Below are positions 33,212-44,080 of a stretch of 64,000 bases of DNA, piece after piece. Under the pieces are notes generated by a model. That model saw only the letters and a program-made list of their open reading frames with translations, did no database searches and had not been told where the DNA came from. Every line of letters starts with the position of its first letter. The first letter of the stretch is position 1. The stretch comes from Zychaea mexicana (Eukaryota; Mucoromycota; Mucoromycetes; Mucorales; Lichtheimiaceae): the NCBI RefSeq assembly GCF_025766255.1, contig NW_026516711.1:1-64000 (forward strand), read 5' to 3'. Made by a program: the position numbers and the translations under genes.

Positions 33212-35450
33212 TCATTGATGAGCCATGCGTGGCGTCGTAAACATCGCAGCAACGTCAGCAGCACTAGCTGTCATGGTGGTATCTTGAGCACCGGATGTGT
33301 GTAGAAGGTGCGACTGTGAATGCTGCGGTGGTGGGGATAGATGTGGGGATAAGTGATGATGCTGTTGTTGTTGGTGATGACGATGGTGATGATTAAGTTC
33401 TTGCTGGTGATGGATGATGTTGTTCGCGTTGTAGTTATTGTGATGATGGGTGTGATCCGATCTGTAGTGTTGATGATGATGATGATGATGATGAGGAGAC
33501 ATAAACGATGATGTACTATTCGACGATTGCTGCTGCTGCTGCTGCTGATCCTGCTCCGTATCCACAAGTGAATTATCAGGCGACAGTTGAGGTGTCGTGC
33601 TCGCTGTAGAAGACGTACAGGCGGATGGCGATGGTGTCATTCCATTTGCATTCGTTGTTGTTGCGCCTGCAGCAATAGTACCTGTTGAGACAGAAGCGGC
33701 GGCGGCGGAGGCGGCAGCAGCAGCGGCAGCGGCAGCTGCAGCCCGGTACTTTTGCCGAGTTCCTCGGCCCATAGGATGATCATGCTGGGATGCATAGATC
33801 TGCATTTCGCGAGCATAGCGAGCCTTGTCAGCCTGAGCTTTGGTATGCCAAGGCAGCCGTTCTGTCTCAGTCATGGTATTCCACCGTTCAGCACACAGTT
33901 TACTGATCTGCCCCACAGTTGACCCTGGGTAAGTTTGCATAGTTTCCGGGCGCACCTCGGTCAAATACCACATGTACGCCGACAAGGGGTGTTTAGGGGC
34001 AGCAGGGTTCTTGTCACGCCTATGGCGTTTCCGCTGTTTGTTGCTGTTGCTGTTGTTATTGCTGTTGCTGTTGTTATTGCTGTTGCTGTTATGGGTAATA
34101 AGGGTATCGGGTGACGTTGATGATGCTGATGAATAATGCGAGTGTAGTTGATGATGTTGTTGATTATTATGATGATCGCCGTTATGACTGCCCCCTTCGA
34201 CTACAAGTAAAGCTGCCGCAGCCGCTGCAGCCGCTGTTGCTTCGTCAGACATGGATGATGGATGATGACTGTTTTGAGGATGATGATGATGATGATGGTT
34301 ATTATGTTGAGCAATCGTTGTAGCAGTCGAAGTGGCAGTGGCCACCGCGGCTGCGGCCGCCGCCGCCGCCGCAGCTTTCCGTTTGATCTTGGCATAGTGT
34401 CCTGCCTTAGCAAGCTCAGCCTTGCTTCGCCGAATGTACATTGAATTAGGATGCAAAGCCCGTTGCGTTTCCTTGATGCTGTTGGCTTGACCGACATAGC
34501 GGTTTTTCTCGTCCAAGCTGAGATTCTTCCACCGTTCACCAATTTCTTTGCTAATTTCTGCCACTTTCATTGTCGGATTCGAGTCTTTGAGTTGCTTACG
34601 CATCTCTTTATTGAAGAGTAGGAAGGCGTTGGGTGGTCGAGTAACACGGATAGGTGCATCAGCTACCGCTGCCGCTGCTTGTTGTGCTTGCGTCTGTATT
34701 GCCGTTGGTGACAAGGCTGCTGCTCCTACTCCTCCACCAATTCCAATACCACCTCCTAGTGATCCAGTATGTTGCTGGTGGTGGTGATGGTGGTAACTGT
34801 GTAGGTCTCGAGGAGACAAAGGAGACGAACCAAGGCCTTTGTCCTTTTTCACGCCGACGCCGACGCCGCAGGCTGTTGCTCCCACATTGAGAACATCCTT
34901 GGGGCTCGATGTCGCTCCTGGCGTTACGACTCCTGTTCCTGGCGCTGCTGCTGCTGTTGATATTGGCAGTGGTACTGTCGTTGTTAGTGCTGTTCCTGCT
35001 GCTGTTGTTGGCTGATGCAATGGAGGCATTGCTTGGAGCAAGGGAAATGAAGCAAAGGTGGTTGGCAAGCTCGGGTACACGGTTGCGGCTGCTGCTGCTG
35101 CTGCTGTGGTGGCATCCTGCAGGTGATTTTGTAGAGCTTGATTTTGTAACGAAGAATTATGGAGGTCATCGAGCGATGTCTGTGCCTGCGACAAGTCCGC
35201 GTAGGACAGACCAAAGGGGAGGTTGTCGTGGAAATTATCTATAACCACAGAGCAGTGGTAGCAAAGAATAAAAAGAAAGAAGAGAGAGTTATTATTGATT
35301 GTTGTGTATATTAAAGAGACATTACTAACGGAACCACACAGGGGAGTACAGTGCACTATGTGGGCTGTGTGTGTATATGTGCAGAGACACACACACACAC
35401 ACACTTCTTACACACACGCTACACTACAGATTTTTATAATACTCACTCAT
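33212..35450 (-). CDS. Transcription factor with two different HMG boxes
   Basis: Two exons are proposed: a 4-nt first exon (35450-35447, ATGA) and 35238-33212; together they close in frame to 676 residues. The open frame continues 5' of 35238 but as a CA-repeat peptide that looks like leader or intron, and ATAG at 35241-35238 is a good acceptor. Box one (about 196-265, IRVTRPPNAFLLFNKEMRKQ, then MKVAEISKEIGERWKNLS) is of the MATA/SOX sequence-specific kind. Box two (about 411-480, PAAPKHPLSAYMWYLTEVRP, then VGQISKLCAERWNTMTE) is of the HMGB/Nhp6 kind. The rest is low complexity (poly-Ala, poly-His, Asn/Ser, Gln). It should bind and bend DNA in the nucleus. No orthologue name is offered; the start is the weakest point. 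Confidence 0.78.
35387..35404 (+). repeat. CA microsatellite in the HMG gene leader/intron
   Basis: A (CA)9-like run within the proposed first intron, with more GT/CA sequence around it. Confidence 0.8.
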
Positions 35451-37899
35451 TCAATGTTGCTGGTTTTTTTTGTTTCTCCCCAACTCTAACACATCAGTGG
35501 ACAAAAAGAGACTTTCCGCTGGAAAAAAAGACAGCCCCCGCTGAATTTGAGTGGAAATGGATAAAAAAGAAACAAGTCACTCAAGTCGACCTAAAGCCTG
35601 TCACGTGAAACCCTCTCGCCTGGTGCAAGTGTGTGAGTGTTGTGATCGTCCTGTTGCAGAGGAACCAGCACACAGCCCCCCACCAGCCCGGTTCAGCCCT
35701 CCCTTGTGTTCCTACTAGAGCATGGCATACCCTTTTCTCTTTCTCTCTACCACAGTATATACGTATGCTCAACATGTAGGCAACGAGGGCATGTAATACA
35801 ACTCCCGATGTACTGGGAAGAGTGTTTGTGTTATGCACTTAAAAGTCAAGGAAACTCAACAGTTACCATAAGCACATATACTTCACCTACAATTCGCGTT
35901 TATCGGCTTGTCCCTATCGGGTAGCAGCGTCTCTCTCGATGTTCCTTTCCCCGGCACCCCGACCAAAGAGCTGAGAATGATGTCATGTTATTGTAGAGTA
36001 ATCAGGCAGACCTCTTTTATCCTCTACAATGTAGCGAACTGCTTTATGATACTACAGAAGCGTCGCTCTACTTTTTGCTTTACAACGAGACGGGGAAGGT
36101 CAGGTCGACTGAATTCTTTCAGGAGATGTAAATTTGTCGGCGTATGTATAGGACTGTTTTGTCGAGTTTTAGGCTCCTTATCTCTGCACTGTACACTATG
36201 TTTGAACACACAGAGAGAGTTCCTTGATTTCTTCATGTCGATCCATTCTTTCCTTGTTCCTTTTCTAGCCCTTCTATCTTCTATTCTTCTCTTCTAGACA
36301 GTATGAAAGAGAGAAGGCTAGTGACTACTTATTTGGATATCGCTCATGAAAGAAAAACAAACAACTTAATTTCTAGTTTTTATTGGGTTGAACTAGAAAG
36401 AGCACCCCTTCCTCTCTCTTTTCTCTCCCTTCAGCTGGTTATATGATATACAGATATAGAAGCTTAAGTTGCAAGTTATTTCAGAGAAAGAGGAAGACCT
36501 CTTCTTTCATGTTGGTGCTACATATGCATTGTTTAAGAGAACGAAAGTTAGCAATAGCAAAGCTAACATTTTTTGACAGCATAACATATTACTACCTCAT
36601 GCTCTTGCTATAGTCACTTTTTTAAATTGGCGCAAATATACCATTGCTCAAAAAGTCATCTTTGGCTAACAAAAAAAATGGAAAGATGATACAATAACGG
36701 GGGCGTCCTAGAGATGTGTGCGTGCGTGCTCTACTAACTTAAAAACAGGAGTATACGAGTATTACATTTCGGGTAGAACTAGAACTTTATCGCAGTAATA
36801 ATAGTCTAAGTTACATTAATTATTTTTGGGTATAGATACCTCTTAAAAAGTGGCTAATTGGGGCCATATCGCGAGTTGAGGGATATTTTACTTTAAACGG
36901 AAAAAGAGGAGAATAGTAAGAAAAGGAAGAATGACATTGTCAATGACTGTTTAAATCACCTGTATACAAGCACACCACATACGCAACTTATGACATATTT
37001 ATAGAATTCTATATGTACTAAAAGCCGGAATTTACGCTGTTCATTGTCTTCATCGATCATCAGTAGTTTATTATATTCAAAAAAACAATGATATTAATCA
37101 GTAGCAATGTCGTCTTCTTCTCCGAGTTTGTATCATGATGAATCGTGATGATACCTGTGCGGCGTTAGCACGGCATGGCACGCCGACAGATGGTTGGATA
37201 GTGATCATTATAGATCGTGGAATGTACCGTTACAAGATAACCATTTGAAAATCACAGCGGAGGAAGAAGACGAGAGGGCGCTTATGTATTGTACATACTG
37301 CTAGAAAATCCCAGCCCTTTCCCCGCATTCGTGCATACAAGATGTACCGGTGAACGATCGTGTGACCTGTAGCCATCATTGACATGTGAAAAAATAAGAA
37401 GTAGACATATGCCCTCCACACTCCGAGAACGAATTGAATGCACCTACTTCTTTTCTTTTTTTTTTACTTCTTTTCAGCATCAGCACCATCTCTTCTCTCT
37501 CTAGAATCGCTTTTCTTCCAACTTTACCTCATATAATTAGAATAATACGAGATGCTTGATCACTTGGTCGGAAAGCCGTCAGCTAACTGGAAGCGGACAC
37601 AAGTATTACTGACGTTAATCTTTGGGTACATCTTTCCATCACCTTACATGTATCCAAAACTACGATAATGCCCTAAGAACATAATTGTAAAAGTAGTCTG
37701 TGCTAATTCAGTAACGAAAAAAAAATTAGGTTGTGGGCATTGATGAAAGGCAAAACACAACATTTGCCACGGACACTACAGAAAATAAACCGTCTCACTG
37801 GTATTTTTGTGCTTTGCTTGTACTGTTTTTCATATCGAATATCGCTTGCTTACTCTCGCGTCATTTTCTTTACCTACAAAATTAAGCTGGCAGGTCGCC
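35451..37899. other. Large intergenic region, no gene seen
   Basis: About 2.4 kb between the divergent HMG and hydrolase genes. Open frames stay below 130 codons, overlap each other on both strands and show no motif. Contains T/C-rich runs (TTCTTTTCTTTTTTTTTTAC near 37447). Size and position suggest two large promoters. Confidence 0.5.
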
Positions 37900-40309
37900 A
37901 TGGAAGATTGCACTAGGTTCCTGGATGTCATATTACTTGCTCCAAAATCTCTTCCTACTGTTCGGCTTAAATGGTACGTATACGCAGTGTATGTGTGTAC
38001 ATTACTTTTTGAAGGAGCGACTCGGTTCTCGACGACACCCCTTTATTAACTACTAATTTATGTCTATATATTGTGCTCATACTACCTTGGTTGCTGGTGA
38101 TCAATCACAGCACCTGAACCTTTGACCCGTCTGGTAATTATCATCATCATCATGTTTAGTCTTTGAATTTAAGCATACGTTATGCTACGTCATGAAGCTA
38201 ACGTTGTTCTGAGAACATTCGTCCTTGTAGTACAAACGTAGTTTCTACCGAGCCACATGGATCTTGACAGCCCTCGATGCTGGCTTTTTTACTGCCATGC
38301 CATTACGCCCTATCTGGCTTCGCCATTTTTGCTCTGTCTTCTTTTCGTTCTACTATCTGATTTTCGCAGATGCAGCAGAAGAACGCGTGCGACGTGTGCG
38401 AGCGACCATTTCAATCGACCATATGCGTACTTCCTGGGAAAAAGTGGCAAACAATCCTATTTTAAGATTCTTTTCCCGCATTCAACGACCACGAGTGACG
38501 ATCCATAAAACCATGCGTATCGAACGATCTGGTAACAACAAAAACAAACCAGCGACCGAAATCCTATTGATGTATGCTGGTGATGTGGACACGCTTGAAG
38601 ATCAAACAACGATCTTGTTGCAGTTTCCAGGTGGTGGATTTGTATCCATGCCACCCTCATGTCATGAAGATGCACTCTCCGCTTGGGCCAAGCAGACCCA
38701 GTTCCCCGTTGTCAGCGTCAACTATAGAAAGGCACCCGAGTATACCTACCCTTGGCCAGTCGAAGAATGCTTTGACTTTTATACCAAGCTGAGCCAAAGT
38801 CGTGGTCGCATCATTGGCTTGTCTGGACGACATGATATCAAAGTCATTATTGTTGGTGATTCAGCGTGAGTTTTCATTTTCTTCTTTCGAACGGAAACAG
38901 ATTGCCCATGTGTGAATAAAAACACGACCTAAAAAATCACACTGTTGCTGTATTATAGCGGTGGCAACTTGGCAGCGGCAGTGACGCTCAAGATTTTGTC
39001 ACACAATCAAGACATCAAGACCCGTTCGGCGCTCAAAGTAGACGAAGTGCCTCAGTCAGCTATTCAAGTGCCTGATGGTCTCGTCTTGATTTACCCTGCA
39101 TTGGACTTTGAGATGACCTGTTGGATGACACCTGCTCAATTATCGTTGCTTCGGTCACACTCGACCACCTCAATGATCCGTTCCAAGTCTTTGCAAAGCT
39201 TATTGGATACCAAAGATCACTTGAGTCATGCAAGCCCATTAAGTATGGTACCCGATGTTGAAAAGGTTAGCTTGTGGAAACGTGCCTTGGGTATGACACC
39301 CATGCAAAAGAGCACCAAGCAACAGCACCAAGCACCGATCAAGGAGGATTTTGTAGGGTCTACAAATGTAGAGCCTTCCATTGTGGAGCATATCCAAGAC
39401 ATGACGCAAGTCAAGCATGCATGGGGATCCGCGAGTATTGCTATGACAAGTCGTATGTGTTATTTCAATGATCGTATAATCACTGCTGACATGGTAAGCT
39501 ATTACTTTTTGCCCAATGGTTCAAATATGTGTTCTTTTATGTAAAGTAGCGCTTTTCTATATTTAATTACTAATGCATTGCTTATTATGATGATGCATTA
39601 CCGCATAGATGCGCGCCATGGCTATCCGTAAGTACATAGCAATAAGTCACACTCGGTTTCAACCATTCTCCGGTTCTTTAGCTTATCTAATTCACGACTT
39701 TTAGTCTACCTGGGTCCACACGCTACTCCAGACTTTGAGTCCGATTATCTTTTGTCGCCTGTCGTTGCACCGTTAGACTTACTCGCACAATTTCCTAAAA
39801 CATACATGCTCTGCGGCGAAAAGGATCCGTTCGTCGACGACACCGTCATTTTTGGCGGCCGCATCCGTAAAGCCAAGCATCAAGAATGCCGTCGCCGTGA
39901 AGAGCATGATTTGCCCTATGATCCCCTGTTAGACGATAGCACCATCCAAGTCCAATTTTTGGAGGGCATGAGCCACGCCTTCTTACAAATGATGGCTTTC
40001 TTGCCCGAAGCTCATCGAGCAACGAAAACGATTGGTGACTGGGTGCTCGAAATGGCTTCGCCTACCACTGAAGATTCTTCTTTGGAAAGTGTCGTTTCTG
40101 ATGCTGAGTCGAGTAGCACAATCTCTGTCGACAATAATGGGGGAGGCACTATTACTGGTGGTATTGGGTCACCCAGAGAGGACACGCCTTCACCCACAAC
40201 GGCTCGTAGCATTGCTACCCATTTGGCAGAAATCGTCACGTCAGAAAAGGATATGATGAGTCGACGCAAATCGGATTTGGTTAGCGAGCTTTTTACCCAA
40301 AAGATTTAG
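37900..40309 (+). CDS. HSL-family alpha/beta hydrolase (esterase/lipase)
   Basis: Five exons (37900-37977, 38231-38865, 38959-39493, 39609-39627, 39705-40309; exon four is only 19 nt) close in frame to 623 residues. It belongs to the hormone-sensitive-lipase group of alpha/beta hydrolases. The nucleophile Ser is in GDSAGGNLAAAV (about residue 238), the Asp in CGEKDPFVDD (about 462) and the His in GMSHAF (about 511). The oxyanion loop reads FPGGGF (about 159) where the family usually has HGGG. An N-terminal hydrophobic stretch (CSVFFSFYYLIFA) may anchor it to a membrane. Fungal relatives hydrolyse steryl or other lipid esters at the ER or lipid droplets; the substrate here is unknown. The disordered tail is Ser/Thr-rich. 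Confidence 0.86.
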
Positions 40310-40917
40310 AGGAGGGATGGTTGATGACTACTATCACCATTACGAGCTATCACTCCTAGAAAGTAAAGGCTACTTAGCATTACTTATTAGAAACAGCAAC
40401 AAGAACAACGTGTGTGTATATACAAGCTTCTCCTTTCTCGCACTTAGTTCATTATATCACTCTCGCACATACTACGACACTTAACCAAATAACATACACC
40501 ATCACATATACAACACCATCTTTTTTAAACCATTCAAAACAGCAAGCACATATTATAATTATAAACGCCTGTATGGCAGTCTTCAGGATTATTACGGGTA
40601 CAGCACCTAAACCATCACAGCTTTGGTGAGTTTTCTTTACGAAAATAATCCGAGATCGTTCAATCAACTAGCCTAAACGCTTTTTGGTTGTGAGGATCGA
40701 ATAAAGTACACCAGGTAATTATACGTATTACCGCTATTGTGGTGTGCTACTTGAAAGTATAAAACAAAGAACCTGTCAACAGCAGCAAACCGCAACAAAA
40801 ACGTGCACTTACCGGACTTTAATTTGGAATGCAAACAACGCTTTGTACAACTCGAGTAAGAAAAAAGAAAAGGAAGGGTTTTAGCTTTCTTTCATAACAC
40901 ACACTTTATACCTCGTG
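40310..40917. other. Intergenic region with the SEC6 promoter
   Basis: About 600 bp between two genes on the same strand. AT-rich; a purine run (AAGAAAAAAGAAAAGGAAGGG) lies just before SEC6. No gene is seen. Confidence 0.45.
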
Positions 40918-43293
40918 ATGGAGGATGCGAGAGAAGCTGCCGTTGCAAAATTAGCAGAACTACTCAAGCATCCAGATGACCTGAACACCAAGGTCGGTCC
41001 CTTGGCACGAAAATTAGCCAAGGAAAAGGCGTCAATAGATGCACAACTCAGCACAGGTGTTCAAACGCAACTCGACAATGTCCAAGGTGGATTGGAGACA
41101 CTGTCATCATCAAGAGAGAACAGCGACAAAATCAAAGGAAACATGCAGCTAATTGATCGGTTGTGTTATGATGCCCAGTCCATGATTAAAGAGTTTCCTC
41201 GTATTAAAAAGGTACTGCGCTCGCAGTTTGTAATCGTAGTACTAGTAGTAGTAGTAGCAGTAATTATCATATGCTGCCTTGGTGTTTGGTTGAATAACCG
41301 TTTACACAAAAAGAAACTAACTTTCAAAGTAAATAATCATGTGTAGGTATCACGTATCCATCAAAACTTTGTAGCGACGCAACAAAAAGTACAATCGCTT
41401 CAAGAACTCTATCAACGATTGAGCGATCTCGAGCAAATGTTTGCGCCAATGCAGGAGGATATCTTCATGTACGACTCGCCGCTTCTCCACGTTCATTATC
41501 ACCTCTTCAAGCTTGAGGAATTCCGAGATCAAACCATGCACCAAGCCCGCGACTCGCCACACGACGTGATTATCACACTGAAAACATACTTTCGACGACT
41601 CGATGTCTTGTCTGACGACTTTACACAGTATCTCTGGGAGTTATCTCGAAACTTGCTGATTCTTGTCGACCGTGATTGTGGAACAACCATCGTCAAACTC
41701 GCCAAAATCATTGAATTGGAAGAGAAGGCTGACGAGAAGGCATTGGCGGCACGACAAGCACAGACGAGCCACCAGGACTTACAGGGACAAAAGGGCTGGC
41801 GATTAGCCGAAGGCAATCCACGCACCATCAAATCGTATCGCGTCGAGTTTTTCGAACAGCTGCATCAATCATTATTGGAGCGATTCGAGGAACAATTGGC
41901 GCCGTTCAAGGAAGCCGAAGATTGGATGGGAGCATTGGACGCCACGGACTTCATCTTTAACGACCTCGAGCTGGTGTTTGATGAAATTGTACCGAAGTTC
42001 CCCAAAAAATACAAGATCTTCCCCTACTTTGTTCTCGAATATCATCGCCACACTTACGACTTTCTGAACCATATGGTGAACCAAAATTTGGATGCAGGTA
42101 CCATTTTGCGTCTATTGCGGTTTGTCCGAGATTATTATTCGACCATGAGCACACGCCTGGGTGTCACGGAGGAATTATTGGAGCCACAGCTTTTGGATGG
42201 TCAGGAACAGTCGCTGGTCGACGAATACCTCAGTCTAGTCCGAAGCAGATTGGTCGAGTGGACATCCAACCTCATGTCGGCCGAGTCCAGAGACTTTGTC
42301 CAACGTAACCAGCCACCAGATATGACAAGCGATGGTCAGTATGGTATGACGGGTGCCGTGGATATGTTCCAGATCATCAATCAACAGATCGATGTCGCTG
42401 CCGACGCCAACCAGGGCAAGCTGTTATATTTGGTTGTCAATGAATGCCACAAGGTCATGAAAGACTCGCAGAGTTTTTGGAAGAGGCTGTTGGCTTCTGA
42501 GACACGGAAACAGTTGGAGGAGCCTGAGCAGGCACCTGAAGGTTTTGTCGAGTACGTCATGGCCATGTCCAACGACCAGATCAAGTGTGCCGACTTTGCC
42601 GAAGAGATCTTGAATCGAATCATTCCTTTGGTGGAGGGTAAATACAAGGCGCAGGTTCAAGACAAGTTGACAACTGCCGTGGATGGATACATGCAGATTG
42701 CTGCCAGCGGTCGTGAAGCACTCTTGGAAGTCACATTTAACGACGTCAAGCCGGTGTTCCACGAATTGTTTACCCCACGATGGTACGAACAACCTCTAAT
42801 TCCATCAGTGATTGAGACCCTCAAGGATTATTGCCAAGATTTTGCTGCCCATTTGAACGAGTTTTTGTTTGGAAAATTAATGAACGATACTCTGGAGCGG
42901 TTTATCATGCTGTATTTGGAGGCAATGCGGCGCAAAGGCGCCAAGTTCCAAATGGAAGTGTGCCTGGATAAGATCCAAAAGGACGTACGACTGTCATTCA
43001 ATTTCTTTGCAAAGTACAAGTCCATGGAAGAGTTGGAGGAACGGTTTGATGTGATCGACAAGGTGCACACTCTGTTGGAAAGCAACCGCCGCATGATTTT
43101 TGTCGACTACTATTCCCTCCGCCAAGCATACCCGGATGTACCGTTGGCATTTGTGGAGGATATCTTGAGCAAGCGTGATGATCTGGATAAGGCGGCGCTC
43201 AAAGAAATTATTGAAGGCATCAAGGCTAAGGCACGAGAATATGAACCTGATGCAAACACACCACCGACAATATTTAGTAGAATTAAGTGGTAG
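40918..43293 (+). CDS. SEC6: Exocyst complex subunit Sec6
   Basis: Sec6 is a core subunit of the exocyst, which tethers secretory vesicles to the plasma membrane at hyphal tips and septa and interacts with the SNARE Sec9. Two exons (40918-41211, 41347-43293) close in frame to 746 residues, close to the family's usual 750-800. The N-terminus is a long coiled coil (VAKLAELLKHPDDLNTKVGP, then DNVQGGLETLSS). The rest is the all-helical Sec6 domain (IIELEEKADEKALAARQAQ, FPYFVLEYHRHTYDFLNHMV, PRWYEQPLIPSVIETLKDYC, then DLDKAALKEIIEGIKAKARE and TIFSRIKW at the end). The first intron has a GTACTG donor and a clean TGTAG acceptor. The ATG at 40918 is used, not the GTG one codon before it. It converges on the HSF gene. 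Confidence 0.94.
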
Positions 43294-44080
43294 CAGATAA
43301 AACATCATTCATGATATACCCCATTCTCTTTCTCTTCCTCATGCTTCCTCCTCTTCCCTCCACACAATAGTCTATTCTATATATTACACCTTTCCAACAC
43401 ACCAAAGGTTAATACGATCAATTCAAAAGACTTGGGTTCTCTTAATTGACGGTGCTATGTACTTACTTCGTCTTTCTTTTTTTTTGGGGGAAAAGATTTC
43501 CTTCAGGCGTAGAGTACTGTTGACCTGAGCGGTAATATGGTCCTCGCTCTAATCTTTCTAACATGTAGGGTACTTTTTAATAATACTCTTTAGGCAGTTG
43601 TAATACATTCTGAGCAATTTTTGGTGTTCAACGTAGCGTACCATAGTTAGCCACCGACGCCAGAGGTACAATTCCTACAATTACTGTGTAAAATCACCTC
43701 AGTGGTCGCCAATTGATGAGTGGCTTTAAGTGACGCAAAAGCACTGTATGTATACCGTTTCAATTGCATAGCAACAACAGCCTATTGAGGCACAGCAATT
43801 TGAAAATTTTGATTGATTGATGATCCCACAAGAGGTTTCTTTTAGACAACATTTAGACAGATCTTATCGTGTCCTGCAGGGGAGTAAAGGGATGTTGTGC
43901 GAGAAAAAAGAGTTGCATATAGGGAAAAAAAACAGAAGAGTATTGTTCCGTCGATGGACACAATAGAGAAAAGAATAGAAAAGGGAAGGGGGAGAGAGAG
44001 AGAAGAGAGAGGTAAAAGAAAAAGAAGGAAATAATGATGCTATATGTACACAAGCAGTATCAAGCTCCATACGAGATCTC
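43294..44080. other. Convergent 3' region between SEC6 and the HSF gene
   Basis: About 790 bp between stop codons. Includes a C/T-rich run after SEC6 (CTTTCTCTTCCTCATGCTTCC) and a G/A-rich run near 43965-44035 (GGGGGAGAGAGAGAGAAG). No gene is seen. Confidence 0.45.

Noticed and set aside
33597..35244. Plus-strand open frames opposite the HMG gene
   Set aside because: Antisense shadows of trinucleotide repeats, with no independent coding features.
35238..35404. Upstream extension of the HMG open frame (CVCVCLCTYTHTAH)
   Set aside because: Encoded by CA/GT repeats and followed by a good splice acceptor, so taken as leader or intron.
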